From assembly GCF_002277025.1 (NCBI RefSeq), contig NZ_NIWD01000009.1, positions 327,232-391,231 on the forward strand: a stretch of 64,000 nucleotides of DNA, in the 5' to 3' direction. The notes beneath the pieces were generated by a model that had not been told where the DNA came from, ran no database searches, and worked only from the letters and a program-made list of their open reading frames with translations. The position numbers were made by a program, and so were the translations under genes. This document shows positions 34,210 to 43,430 of the stretch, in pieces. The DNA is from Sphingopyxis sp. GW247-27LB. Lineage in GTDB: Bacteria; Pseudomonadota; Alphaproteobacteria; Sphingomonadales; Sphingomonadaceae. Numbering within the stretch: the stretch's first letter is position 1; each line of letters begins with the position of its first letter.

Positions 34210-36108
34210 ATGCCGAGTATCGAAGATTTTGTGACCAGAGAGCGATATGACCGCCGCAAGGCACTGAAAGCCGCTGCGGCCGGCATATTCGTGGCGAGTG
34301 CCGGCACTGCCGCGGCCTCCGCGATGGCATCCTCTTCGCGGGAATCCGCTTTCGGCGTCTATCGGGGCTATTCGTCAGAACGATATGACGGTTGGCAGCG
34401 AACGTCGCAGTATGTAGCGGTGCGCGACGGAACACGCCTGGCAATCGATATATTCCGCCCGACTCTCGGCGGGAAACTTCATGCTGAGCGTCTGCCGGTC
34501 ATATGGGAGCCCAAACGCTATCAGCGCGCGACCGTAAAGCCCGACAGTTCGCTGCGCACGACGATCGATTCCGACCTTACCGATGTGCCCCGCTTCCTCA
34601 AGCACGGATATGTCGTCGTTTCCGTGGACAGGCGGGGAACCGGCGCATCCTTCGGCACACGCGACGAACTCAGCGATCCGCTCGACGCCACGGATGGATA
34701 CGATATCACGGAATGGCTCGCCGAACAGTCGTGGAGCAATAGCAAAATCGGGATGTTCGGTGCATCCTATGAGGGCGAGATGCAGTTGCGCGTGGCCGGG
34801 ACCAGGCCGCCACACCTCAAGGCCATCATGCCAGAAGTATCCCCGTTCGACTGGTACTGGATCGTCCATACCGGCGGGATACATCGAAGTTCCTTCAATA
34901 ATTTCGGTGCGCATGTAAGCCAACTCGACCTCGATCCCAAAAACGGAGCAGTCGATGCCGACGCCGACCAGTCGCTTCTCAACGCTGCGATCGCGGAACA
35001 TAAGGCTGGCAACAGTTATCGGGCGACCGCCGGAGCGCTGCCCGCACGCGACAGCTCCGACCCGGTCACGGGCCACCGGAACTGGATGGAGCGCCACGGC
35101 GGAATATTTGCGGACGATCTCTCGAAATCGGGCGTCGCAGTTTATCATCGTGTCGGATGGTTCGCGGGAGTCATGGTTGATCAGCTCGCTTGGTACATCA
35201 ACCAAAAGGCCGGTCCGAAAAAGATGATGGTCGGCCCGTGGGGCGGGCGCGGGGTTCCGCCGGAAGCCTTTGATCTGTGGGCGACCGAGGGGCTGCGCTT
35301 CTTTGATTATTGGCTGAAGGATGTGCCGAACGGGATCATGGACGATCCCCCGATTCACTCATCGGTGCCGAATTCGCACAGCCGCGCGGGAACGAAATGG
35401 CGTGGCCTCCAGAAATGGCCACTTCCGGGCGAAACACGCACCGACTTTTTTTTCCGCGAAGGCAAGAGCGGCACGGTGGCGTCGATCAACGACGGAAGGC
35501 TCGCTCTGGAACGGCCCAATGCGAGCGAAGGTCGGGACGATCAGCCGGTCAGGTTCGACCTCGCCTACGGTCCTACCCGACCCAATCTGCCCACCGACCC
35601 GGCCGGCCCCGGTCAGACGCCTGCGGATCATTCCGGTTTCGACGCTCAGGGACTGACCTATACCAGCGATCCGCTGCTCGAGGATCTGGAAATTACCGGC
35701 CACCCGGTGGCGACGCTATGGACATCGTCGACAGCGAAGGATTGCGACTATTTCGTCAAGCTTCAGGACGTCGGTCCCGATGGCGCGTCGACCTATGTCT
35801 CCGAAGGCGCCTTGCGTGCATCCTGCCGCAAGACCGGAGAGCCGCCTTACGACTTCATGGGACTGCCATGGCCAACCTGTCGCCTCGCTGATCGCGCGGA
35901 TATGGCCCCGGGAAAACCCGCCGAACTCGCCATCACGATGACTCCCATCTCGTACATCCTGCAAAAGGGACATCGGTTTCGCGTCACCATTACCGGCAGC
36001 GAGACCGCCATCGCCGTCTCGCCGGAGATCGATCCGCCGCCGGTGATGAGCATCCATCGAAATCAGGTCCACGGTTCGTCGATCACTCTGCCGATCATTC
36101 CCGCCTAG
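34210..36108 (+). CDS. CocE/NonD-family hydrolase with Tat-like signal and altered active site
   Basis: This 632-residue protein begins with a twin-arginine-like signal (RYDRRKALKAAAAGIFVASA, residues 12-31), so it is probably exported folded to the periplasm. The X-Pro peptidase S15-type alpha/beta domain holds the nucleophile Ser186 in GMFGASYEGE, and a C-terminal jelly-roll domain follows (from about residue 420). The family hydrolyses esters or amides. Two expected catalytic positions differ: the family GWYD motif reads VGWFAG (Ala319) and GPW.H reads VGPWGG (Gly346), so the usual Asp and His are missing. It may use other residues or be a non-standard enzyme. Same strand and operon-like spacing with the receptor. 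Confidence 0.85.
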   Translation: MPSIEDFVTRERYDRRKALKAAAAGIFVASAGTAAASAMASSSRESAFGVYRGYSSERYDGWQRTSQYVAVRDGTRLAIDIFRPTLGGKLHAERLPVIWEPKRYQRATVKPDSSLRTTIDSDLTDVPRFLKHGYVVVSVDRRGTGASFGTRDELSDPLDATDGYDITEWLAEQSWSNSKIGMFGASYEGEMQLRVAGTRPPHLKAIMPEVSPFDWYWIVHTGGIHRSSFNNFGAHVSQLDLDPKNGAVDADADQSLLNAAIAEHKAGNSYRATAGALPARDSSDPVTGHRNWMERHGGIFADDLSKSGVAVYHRVGWFAGVMVDQLAWYINQKAGPKKMMVGPWGGRGVPPEAFDLWATEGLRFFDYWLKDVPNGIMDDPPIHSSVPNSHSRAGTKWRGLQKWPLPGETRTDFFFREGKSGTVASINDGRLALERPNASEGRDDQPVRFDLAYGPTRPNLPTDPAGPGQTPADHSGFDAQGLTYTSDPLLEDLEITGHPVATLWTSSTAKDCDYFVKLQDVGPDGASTYVSEGALRASCRKTGEPPYDFMGLPWPTCRLADRADMAPGKPAELAITMTPISYILQKGHRFRVTITGSETAIAVSPEIDPPPVMSIHRNQVHGSSITLPIIPA

Positions 36109-36123
36109 ATCAGGAGATTCTTT

Positions 36124-37482
36124 ATGTCTCGGAACAAAATCGTCCTGCTGACCGCCGCGGCGTTGATCTCTCTTGCATCGCCCGTTTCAGGGCAGGGCCT
36201 ATCTGCGCTGGACGAGGTCGCGGGAGCGCTTGATGCCGATGGCGGCGCCTATCGCATCGCAAAACCGGCAAACTGGAACGGTGTCCTGATCCTCGACCTT
36301 GATTTCGCGGCGCGGCCGGATTCTCCGCTGTACAAGCGAATGCATGAACTCGGCTATGCAGGGGCTGGATCGACGCGGGGCGATGCGGGAAATCGCGGCA
36401 CCGCCGTCGACAATCCTGCGCGCATCAAGCGTCAGCTCGAGGTGTTGCGATTGTTCGAGCAGAGATTCGGAAAGCCAAAGCGGGTGATCTCCTTCGGCCA
36501 TTCGGGAGCGGGGGGCCTCGCTCTTGCGCTCGTCGAAGCGGCGCCCGAACATATTGATGGCGGTGTCGCGGCGTGCATCATCACGGGATCGGTGGGCTGG
36601 TTCAATGCCAAGCTTGATTCCGCCTTCGTGGCAAAGACGCTCATCGCACCGGGCAGCGACCTTCGCCTTCAGGACATGCCACGCGACCTCACGCCGGTTT
36701 CGCAGGCGTGGACCCAAATGCTGGAGAAGGCGCAGGCGACCCCCGAAGGCCGCGCACGTATCGCGCTCGCAGTCACGATCGGGCAACTCCCCAGTTGGAG
36801 TCGCACCGATACGCTCGAACCCGCTGCCGGTGATCTGCCCAAGATTCAGCAAGCGATGTACGAAACGCTAGTCAGCCAGTTCGGCGCGACGATCGGCGGT
36901 CATGTACGCGTTCGACGCGATTTCGAAGAGAGCGCGGGTGGCACGCTCTCATGGAACACTGACATCGATTATCGCAAGATTCTCGAAGAAAATGCAGATC
37001 CCGCGCAACGCGACGCCGTTCGGCAACTCTACCAAATAGCCGGACTTGATCTCGATGCCGACCTGCAGATGCTCAGGCGTGCGCCGCGAGAGACCGCAAA
37101 TCCTGCAGCCGTAATCAAAGCGGATAGCCTGATGGGCGTGACGGCGAAGCCGCGAAACCCGGTCATGCTCCTCCATACGAGTGGCGATTCGCTCGCCCCC
37201 GCTGCGACTCTCGAGGCCTATATCCGCCGCGCGCCCGCAACGCTCGTGCGCACGGCCATCGTTCAGGCCGCGGGGCACTGCACGTTCAGCATCGCCGAGA
37301 GTATGGCGGCGATCGAAACGGTCGATCGGCGGATCGCGACGAACCTGTGGCCAGCTACTTCGTCAGTCGAGATGAACGCGCGCGCGCGGGCAGCCGATGT
37401 GTCGCCGGCCCGCTTCATGGATTTCCACCTCAATCGCTTTGCACGGGCGTTCTACACGGGCGACGCGCCGCCCGCCCAATGA
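36124..37482 (+). CDS. Secreted alpha/beta hydrolase
   Basis: This 452-residue protein has a signal peptide (KIVLLTAAALISLASPVSGQ, cut near residue 24), so it is periplasmic or outer-membrane-associated. The nucleophile elbow is SFGHSGAGGLAL (Ser127) and a likely catalytic His lies in QAAGHCTFSIAES; an Asp in LLHTSGDSLAP is near the expected acid position. It follows the CocE-type gene by 15 bases. Two exported hydrolases after one receptor suggest that an ester, lactone or conjugate is opened before or during uptake. Substrate unknown. Confidence 0.83.
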   Translation: MSRNKIVLLTAAALISLASPVSGQGLSALDEVAGALDADGGAYRIAKPANWNGVLILDLDFAARPDSPLYKRMHELGYAGAGSTRGDAGNRGTAVDNPARIKRQLEVLRLFEQRFGKPKRVISFGHSGAGGLALALVEAAPEHIDGGVAACIITGSVGWFNAKLDSAFVAKTLIAPGSDLRLQDMPRDLTPVSQAWTQMLEKAQATPEGRARIALAVTIGQLPSWSRTDTLEPAAGDLPKIQQAMYETLVSQFGATIGGHVRVRRDFEESAGGTLSWNTDIDYRKILEENADPAQRDAVRQLYQIAGLDLDADLQMLRRAPRETANPAAVIKADSLMGVTAKPRNPVMLLHTSGDSLAPAATLEAYIRRAPATLVRTAIVQAAGHCTFSIAESMAAIETVDRRIATNLWPATSSVEMNARARAADVSPARFMDFHLNRFARAFYTGDAPPAQ

Positions 37483-37516
37483 CGCTGCTTTTCATCATTG
37501 AAGGAGGATCATGATA

Positions 37517-38257
37517 ATGTCCGAGCGAACCGACAACCCCTATGACTGGGACATTCTCGCCGAGCGGTCAGGTGCCTTGCGGTTCCCGGCAATTCCGGCC
37601 CGCGAAGATGTCGCCGAGGAAGAGCAATCGGCCTGGGACGACTTCAAAGCGCGATTTGAAAAAGTCCGCATGGACAAATATCAACTCGAATATCGGCATC
37701 GCATCGCGGGCGGCTTTTTCGGCCTGTGGTGCAGTCCGCGCCTTGCCGCGCAGATGACTGCGGCAGGCAAGCCTGCGATGCTGCAGCAAGGCAAACCGGG
37801 CTCCTTCACCGCGGCTGACCACGAATTCATCGATCTCGTATTGTCCTTCGATGCAGGGCATTGGGGCCTGCTCGCCAATCATGTTCCGTTCGCGATCGCG
37901 TCGGGAATTCCGACATCGACTGTTCGGGCGCTACGCGACGGCCGCGAAAGCGAACTGTCGGCAGCAGACCGACAGGTCATCGCCTTCATTCGCGGCGTTC
38001 GGGACGGCACCGTCGACGACGCCATGTGGGCCGGCATGGTCGAACGGATGGGTAGCGAACGCGGCGTGGTCGAACTGGCCTATTTTACGATGCACCTTTT
38101 GATGCATGTGCGAATGATCCAGTTGTTCGACGAGGTACAGATCCGGCCCGACGAACTCGAAGATTTACTCGGCAAGCTGGAGCGGGGCGAATACCCCCTC
38201 CCCCCCGTTACGCACCATGGCTCGCCCGAAACGCGGCCGGTGGCCGCACATCCCTAG
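37517..38257 (+). CDS. Carboxymuconolactone decarboxylase (CMD/AhpD-like) family protein
   Basis: This 246-residue protein has an AhpD-like helical core (EYRHRIAGGFFGLWCSPRLAAQM, DHEFIDLVLSFDAGHWGLLANHVPFAIASGI). Two in-frame ATGs occur, at 37511 and 37517; the second is chosen because GGAGG lies nine bases upstream of it but only three upstream of the first. The catalytic CxxC of peroxidase-type AhpD proteins is absent, so a peroxidase role is unlikely. It closes the receptor-hydrolase group on the plus strand. CMD proteins without cysteines are common in degradation clusters; the role here is unknown. Confidence 0.78.
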   Translation: MSERTDNPYDWDILAERSGALRFPAIPAREDVAEEEQSAWDDFKARFEKVRMDKYQLEYRHRIAGGFFGLWCSPRLAAQMTAAGKPAMLQQGKPGSFTAADHEFIDLVLSFDAGHWGLLANHVPFAIASGIPTSTVRALRDGRESELSAADRQVIAFIRGVRDGTVDDAMWAGMVERMGSERGVVELAYFTMHLLMHVRMIQLFDEVQIRPDELEDLLGKLERGEYPLPPVTHHGSPETRPVAAHP

Positions 38258-38573
38258 ATGAGCGCGCCGGCAAGCCCACGGCTACCACGAAACACCTCAT
38301 GGGGCCCCGATCCATGATTGCTCCTACCCGCTATCCAATGATGCGGCGGCGCCCGCTTTTCGGCTATCAGGCGACCCAATTTTCGCTCAGGCTGATCGTC
38401 TATATGTTTCCAGCTTTCGCATTCCGTGGCTGGCGAAGAGCATTCCAAACGATGCGAGCTGACATCAACCTGAGCGGAACAGCTTAAATATATGAACAGA
38501 GGGAAAACCGCCAGCCGAAGGACCTTGGTCGGCGATCTTGCTCGCTTCGCCCTCCAATTTTGGATCGAAATAA
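38258..38573. other. Stretch without a supported gene before the second MFS carrier
   Basis: These 316 bases hold only short frames with no recognisable domain. The A/T-rich part around 38485-38500 and 38565-38573 may contain the promoter of the MFS gene, but no convincing -35/-10 pair was found. Confidence 0.5.
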
Positions 38574-39896
38574 ATGAACAGGTTTGAATTGCCATCCTCG
38601 GTTAACCTACAAGCTTCTGACGCGGTCCGCCAACGACGCCGCATATTAGTCATCCTCATATTGGCAACGGCATTTAGCGATCTGGATCGACAGATACTAG
38701 GCATGCTGCTCGAACCAATACGGGTCGAATTTCAGCTTAGCGACACTGAACTGGGATTATTATCGGGTCTAGCCTTCACCACCCTATATGCCGCGCTGGC
38801 CGTGCCCTTGGCGGTTCTAGCCGACCGGATAAGCAGACGTGGCGTAATCAGTCTCTCGCTAGCCACCTTCTCCGGCATGACCGCACTTTGCGGTATGGCG
38901 CCCGGCTTCATCTATCTCCTCCTATTTCGCATGGGCGTAGCAGCCGGAGAAGCCGGCATGTTGCCCGCCTCGCAGGCATTGATTGCCGATCACTTTCCGA
39001 AGAACCAGCTGACATCTGCGATGAGCAAACTCTATATCAGCGGCAGCGTCGGGGGGATTATCGCCTTCATGCTTGGCGGATTCCTCAGCGGGGCGATTGG
39101 CTGGCGGCTGACCTACATCGTGATCGGCATACCCGGCATCCTAGTGGCAATCGCCAGCTATCTATTTCTCCCCAAGGCCAAAGCGTACATGCTAGCGTCG
39201 GCGACCGGGGAAACGCCCACGCGCCCACGCTTTCGCGCGACACTTGACTTCCTATGGTCCCAGCGGGCTTATCGACGGCTGCTCCTTGCGAATGGTGTTT
39301 GGTCATTTGCTGGCGCCGGAGTCGCGCTCTGGGCGGCACCTTTCATCTCCCGAACCTACCAGCTTTCGCCTGCGCAGATCGGCTTGGTTCTCGCGGTCGT
39401 GATCAGCCTTGCAGGTGCAATCGGCCTTTTTGTAGTAGGCCATCTAGCTGAAAAAATGAGCCACAAGGATCCGCGGTGGATGTTGTGGACGGTCGCCATT
39501 GCCCTACTCCTTGCAACGCCCCTTGGTTGGGTCACCTTCTTGAACGAGTCTGGAGCAATAGCGATGGCCACCGGGTGCGCAGTCGCCTTCTTGGCCGTGT
39601 CATCACAGGGCGCGATTGCCTCCGTAGTCCAGTTTCTCGTCCCACCATCCATGAGAAGCGTCGCTGCCGCGGTTAAACATCTGCTCGTCACTGCTCTCGG
39701 GGCCGGCCTTGGACCACTGATCGTGGGGGTAATCAGCGATCACCTTGCGGCCCGCTTCGGAAATGAGGCGATCCGTTACTCTCTGGCGGCGGCTTCCACT
39801 TTTTGGGCCCTCTCTGGCCTGCTTTTCATCTATGCAAGCAGAACCTTCGTGGAAGACGTCCGGCGGGCAGAAGCCCCGGATCTGGAATTAAAATAA
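38574..39896 (+). CDS. MFS transporter, Spinster-like (paralogue of 14746-16098)
   Basis: This 440-residue inner-membrane carrier has about 12 helices: ILVILILATAFSDLDRQILGMLLEPIRVEFQLSDTELGLLSG at the start, ADRISRR in the first cytoplasmic loop, and FRMGVAAGEAGMLPASQALIAD. It aligns over its full length with the carrier at 14.7 kb, including KNQLTSAMSKLYISGSVGG and the C-terminal VPPSMRSVAAAVKHLLVTALGAGLGPLIVG. Two divergent copies in one island suggest transport of two related compounds or of substrate and product. It stands alone, with a convergent MFS gene 143 bases downstream. Confidence 0.9.
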   Translation: MNRFELPSSVNLQASDAVRQRRRILVILILATAFSDLDRQILGMLLEPIRVEFQLSDTELGLLSGLAFTTLYAALAVPLAVLADRISRRGVISLSLATFSGMTALCGMAPGFIYLLLFRMGVAAGEAGMLPASQALIADHFPKNQLTSAMSKLYISGSVGGIIAFMLGGFLSGAIGWRLTYIVIGIPGILVAIASYLFLPKAKAYMLASATGETPTRPRFRATLDFLWSQRAYRRLLLANGVWSFAGAGVALWAAPFISRTYQLSPAQIGLVLAVVISLAGAIGLFVVGHLAEKMSHKDPRWMLWTVAIALLLATPLGWVTFLNESGAIAMATGCAVAFLAVSSQGAIASVVQFLVPPSMRSVAAAVKHLLVTALGAGLGPLIVGVISDHLAARFGNEAIRYSLAAASTFWALSGLLFIYASRTFVEDVRRAEAPDLELK

Positions 39897-40039
39897 ATAG
39901 GATGAGTAAGGCTGGCGGCGGCGTGTGCTTCCGGCAAGTCTTAAACTGCCGTGCGAGCGCTCCCGTGTGCAATCTGTCTCATGTGCATGCGTCCAATCCT
40001 TGCATCGATGATGCACCATCACAGGCGTGATCCTAAGAC

Positions 40040-41320
40040 CTAAGCGCTCCGTCCGCGCTCGGTACGAAATCCCGCGATGGCACCCCACAACAGCAACAGT
40101 GCGACCGTGCTGAAAGCGATGGCAACGATCGCCATCGCATCACCTATCTGTTCGCCATCGTGTAGCAATGTCGTTGACACAAATGGAACCAGCATCGGGC
40201 CAAGCCCTAATCCGATCAAGCCGACGATTACGAAATAGAGGGCCGATGCGATACCCCGCAGGCGCGAGGGCGTGGCGAGTTGAAGCGATGCGCCCGCCAT
40301 GCTGAGAGGAAAGCTGTAACCAAAGGTGATCATCGCCAGGCAGATCAACGCCGTGGACTGCGTCGCGCTGGCGAGCAGCAAGCAGGCAAATACCACGACG
40401 ACCGCCGGCCCCACGAGCACGGTTCGCATCGTCGAATCCGCGAAGCGCTTGGACAGCCAAAAGTTCGTCAGCGGGGCAAGTATGCCCGCCATCATTCCGA
40501 GTACGAGAACAAGAACGCCATATTGAAGACCGATTGCGGTTGAGCTCATCCCGAACTCGCGAACAAGAAAAGTCGGCGCCCACGCCGGAACGGTGTTTAG
40601 CACGAGCGACGAGCCTGCCATGCCGAAGAAAAACAACGCATAAAAGCGCCAGCCGCGTATGAAATAGGTAAAGCTTTCGACAAATCCGAAACGAATATCT
40701 GCCTCGCTGGAGGCACGGGGCGGCTCCCGGACCAGCGTTAACGCCAAGACCGGAATAAGGCACAGCAAACCCACGATACCTAGTGTCATCTGCCAGCCGC
40801 GCACAGAACCAAGCGGCCACAGTTCGAGCGGCGCCAAATCGATCGTCGCGCCGAGCAGGACACCGCCCATGATCATGGCAAGACCGGCCCCGACGTAGGG
40901 CGCGAACAAAAAGAAACTGGTCGCCATCGGCAGATGCTTGCGATCGAACAGATCCGCAATCAGCGACATACCCGAGGGAAACATGAACGCCTCCGCCACC
41001 CCAACGATCATCCTGGTCAAAAGCAGCGCGTCATAGGTTTTGGCAAAGGCGCCGCCGATCGTAGCCAGGCTCCACAAGGTGCCGGCCCCGAGCAACAGGC
41101 CGCGACGACTGAACCGGTCGGCCGCCAGCCCGGCCGGAATGCCAAGCGCGGTATAGCTCAACATAAACGCCGGCCCCAACAAGAACCCGATCTGGACATC
41201 CGTGGCGCCGAATTCCCGTTTCATCGGTTCGACCAGCAGATTGAATATCTGCCGATCCACGATGGCCATTGAATAGCAGGCAGTGACGACGATCAGCGCG
41301 AGCCAGGATCGGCGCGTCAT
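40040..41320 (-). CDS. MFS transporter
   Basis: This 426-residue 12-helix carrier shows MFS signatures in SMAIVDRQIFNLLVEPMKREFGATDVQIGFLLG, AADRFSRRGLLLGA and TRMIVGVAEAFMFPSGMSLIADLF. It is only distantly related to the other two MFS proteins of the window. Its ATG overlaps the stop of the secreted hydrolase gene by four bases (ATGA), and it is the last gene of the P450 operon. It may import the product made by that hydrolase. Confidence 0.9.
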   Translation of the reverse strand: MTRRSWLALIVVTACYSMAIVDRQIFNLLVEPMKREFGATDVQIGFLLGPAFMLSYTALGIPAGLAADRFSRRGLLLGAGTLWSLATIGGAFAKTYDALLLTRMIVGVAEAFMFPSGMSLIADLFDRKHLPMATSFFLFAPYVGAGLAMIMGGVLLGATIDLAPLELWPLGSVRGWQMTLGIVGLLCLIPVLALTLVREPPRASSEADIRFGFVESFTYFIRGWRFYALFFFGMAGSSLVLNTVPAWAPTFLVREFGMSSTAIGLQYGVLVLVLGMMAGILAPLTNFWLSKRFADSTMRTVLVGPAVVVVFACLLLASATQSTALICLAMITFGYSFPLSMAGASLQLATPSRLRGIASALYFVIVGLIGLGLGPMLVPFVSTTLLHDGEQIGDAMAIVAIAFSTVALLLLWGAIAGFRTERGRSA

Positions 41321-42903
41321 TCGGCGGGATATATTTCGGCAGCGAGGGCGAGAATTTCGTCGCGATCGGCGGCCAGAATAAAGCCGGCCGCAATCGATTT
41401 TTCGAGCGCGGCGGCGAAACGGGTGAGATAATCTGCCTTGTTGCGATACATCTGCGCCAGACGCGCCGCATCGAACGCCTCAGTCGATCCCATCATCGAA
41501 AGCGCGCCATGACCCGGATCGCCGATCCCCGCATATGTCGCAATCGGGACATCGACCCACGGGGTCCGGACCCCGCCCGTCGCGTTGCCATGCGCGTCGA
41601 GAACCAGGGCGGGTGCGGCAGCCTCGCCGGTCGCCAGCTTTGTCCCAATCGGAGGCGCCTCGCCTTCCATCACCCATCGGCGCAACGACGAGAGACCGGC
41701 TTGCAATACATAATGGCCCTGCGGCGCGGCGTTGATCGATGCTGCCAATTGCCGACCTCCCAATATGTCCGCCTTGGCATAAGCTGCTGCGAGTTCGCCA
41801 ATGGGGGCCTTTCCTGTATCGATCGCCGTTACCGACATGCCATAGATGTCGCCGTGCGACGTGCCGGCCACTTCCCAGGTCCGGATATGGTCATTATCAG
41901 GCTGGCGGGCCTCGATATAGCCTAGGCCGGGCGCCATCAAATCCTGTTCGGAAATATAGGTCAGCACCGAAACGCGGCTGTCGTCACGAACGCGTACATA
42001 GGGCAGGGCGAAAGTGCCCGTGCCGGCGCGCAGCGCCGCAAATACATCGCCGTCGATCGGCGCCGACGTCTTCTTGCGAACTTGCACCAGATAGCCGTCA
42101 TAGACACGCGCCAACGGATCGATCGCATTGATATAGGTAACAAGGTAGGAGGCCGATTGCGACGCGCCGGTGGCGAGCACCGTTTGCGCTTTCAGCGACC
42201 CCAATATGCCGCTGGCGCGAATGGCCCGGCCAGCCTGGGTGAAGATGTCATATGCATAGGCGTCCCCCGGATGGTCGAGCCTGCCATAACGGATCTCGTC
42301 GCTTTCCTTGAGCGGCTTGCCTGTCAAGCCGGACGGCGGGCGCTTGGCCGGCGGGGCGTGGCTGGCCGCGGCGGGCGCCTGTCGCGCGAGATAGGCACGC
42401 ACCGCCTCCGCATCGGCAACACCGCCGTCGATTCCCGCCCGCTGGGCCGATACGCCCACCCAGACATATCCGCTTCGCGTCAGTTCGCGATGAAGATAGG
42501 CCCAGGCAGCCGATGTGTCGGCGCCCCCCGATACATTGAGCCATTCGACAACCACCGCCCCGTTGAATTTCGTGGCCGGAGGACGCGCGACGATCAGGCG
42601 CGTCACAAATGGCGCCCGCGGCGTAGCGTTCGGTCGAACCGTCCATTTTCCGTCGCTGGTCAACGGAGCAGCCTCGACGAAAGACTCCGCATTGCCCGAA
42701 AGGAAATATTCCTCAACGACATAGTCGTCGGGAACCGGCGCCAATGAACCGCGCGACAAGGATGGTTTGCCCACGATCGGACCGTCGATGGTCTGGGCGT
42801 CCGTGGCGACCGCCAAAAGGGCAGTCGAGGCCGCTATCATACCGCACCACATTTTTTTTAGGCCAGCCAAGGACGGCCGGGAAAATAATGTTTCAGGTTT
42901 CAT
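41317..42903 (-). CDS. Secreted alpha/beta-hydrolase-domain protein (Abhydrolase_10 type)
   Basis: This 528-residue protein starts at ATG 42903 (MKPETLFSRPS), with a signal peptide through WCGMIAASTALLAVATDAQ. The probable nucleophile is in TVLATGASQSASYLVTYINA (GASQSA), and the block VVEWLNVSGGADTSAAWAYLHREL is typical of this family of large, poorly studied hydrolases found beside TonB receptors and P450 clusters in sphingomonads. It is coupled to the MFS gene downstream. The product is probably periplasmic; the substrate may be an ester or lactone. Confidence 0.82.
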   Translation of the reverse strand: MKPETLFSRPSLAGLKKMWCGMIAASTALLAVATDAQTIDGPIVGKPSLSRGSLAPVPDDYVVEEYFLSGNAESFVEAAPLTSDGKWTVRPNATPRAPFVTRLIVARPPATKFNGAVVVEWLNVSGGADTSAAWAYLHRELTRSGYVWVGVSAQRAGIDGGVADAEAVRAYLARQAPAAASHAPPAKRPPSGLTGKPLKESDEIRYGRLDHPGDAYAYDIFTQAGRAIRASGILGSLKAQTVLATGASQSASYLVTYINAIDPLARVYDGYLVQVRKKTSAPIDGDVFAALRAGTGTFALPYVRVRDDSRVSVLTYISEQDLMAPGLGYIEARQPDNDHIRTWEVAGTSHGDIYGMSVTAIDTGKAPIGELAAAYAKADILGGRQLAASINAAPQGHYVLQAGLSSLRRWVMEGEAPPIGTKLATGEAAAPALVLDAHGNATGGVRTPWVDVPIATYAGIGDPGHGALSMMGSTEAFDAARLAQMYRNKADYLTRFAAALEKSIAAGFILAADRDEILALAAEIYPAE

Positions 42904-42956
42904 GCTCTCTCTCCCCTCAATCCTGCGGCTGTAGCCGTCTGGATGCATCGAACCGA

Positions 42957-43430
42957 TCAAGTTTCGGCCGGACTCCCCGCAAGCATGCGCGTCACAACAT
43001 AGGTCATCACCGAATCACCGTCCTGATTGCGTATATCGACGGCGGATTCGACGATCGCCCGATTGCCCTTTGACGTCGGCTTCAGCTTCGTGACCTCGAC
43101 GCGCGCGTAAATGGTATCACCGACGCGAACCGGCTTGAGCGCCTTCGAATGCGTTTCAAGCAACGCCATTCCGGTCCCCTGGATCATCGTTTGAAGAAGC
43201 ATGCCTTCGATCAAGGAATAGGTCAGCGCGGCGGGAACGACGCGGCCGCCCATCGCACCGCCGGCATGGCTGGCGTCGATGAACAATTCCTCCAGCATAC
43301 CGGTGACGGAAATGAAGTTGACCAGATCCGTCTCGGTGATCGTCCGCCGAAATGTGACGAAGCGATCGCCCTCGCTTAGGTCCTGCCAGTAAAATCCCTG
43401 CCCCAGTCGGCGCACATGGTCGTCGTTCAC
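42957..43430 (-). CDS. MaoC-like (hotdog-fold) dehydratase domain protein
   Basis: This 157-residue single hotdog domain has an N-terminal WQDLSEGDRFVTFRRTITETDLVNFISVTGM, then GGRVVPAALTYSLIEGML and KALKPVRVGDTIYARVEV. The family pattern resembles (R)-specific enoyl-CoA hydratases and related dehydratases, but the usual D.N..H triad is not clear; an Asp and His occur in FIDASHAGGAMGGRVV. Its ATG overlaps the ligase stop by four bases, so they are coupled. Hydration of an enoyl-CoA is the likely role. Confidence 0.82.
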   Translation of the reverse strand: MNDDHVRRLGQGFYWQDLSEGDRFVTFRRTITETDLVNFISVTGMLEELFIDASHAGGAMGGRVVPAALTYSLIEGMLLQTMIQGTGMALLETHSKALKPVRVGDTIYARVEVTKLKPTSKGNRAIVESAVDIRNQDGDSVMTYVVTRMLAGSPAET

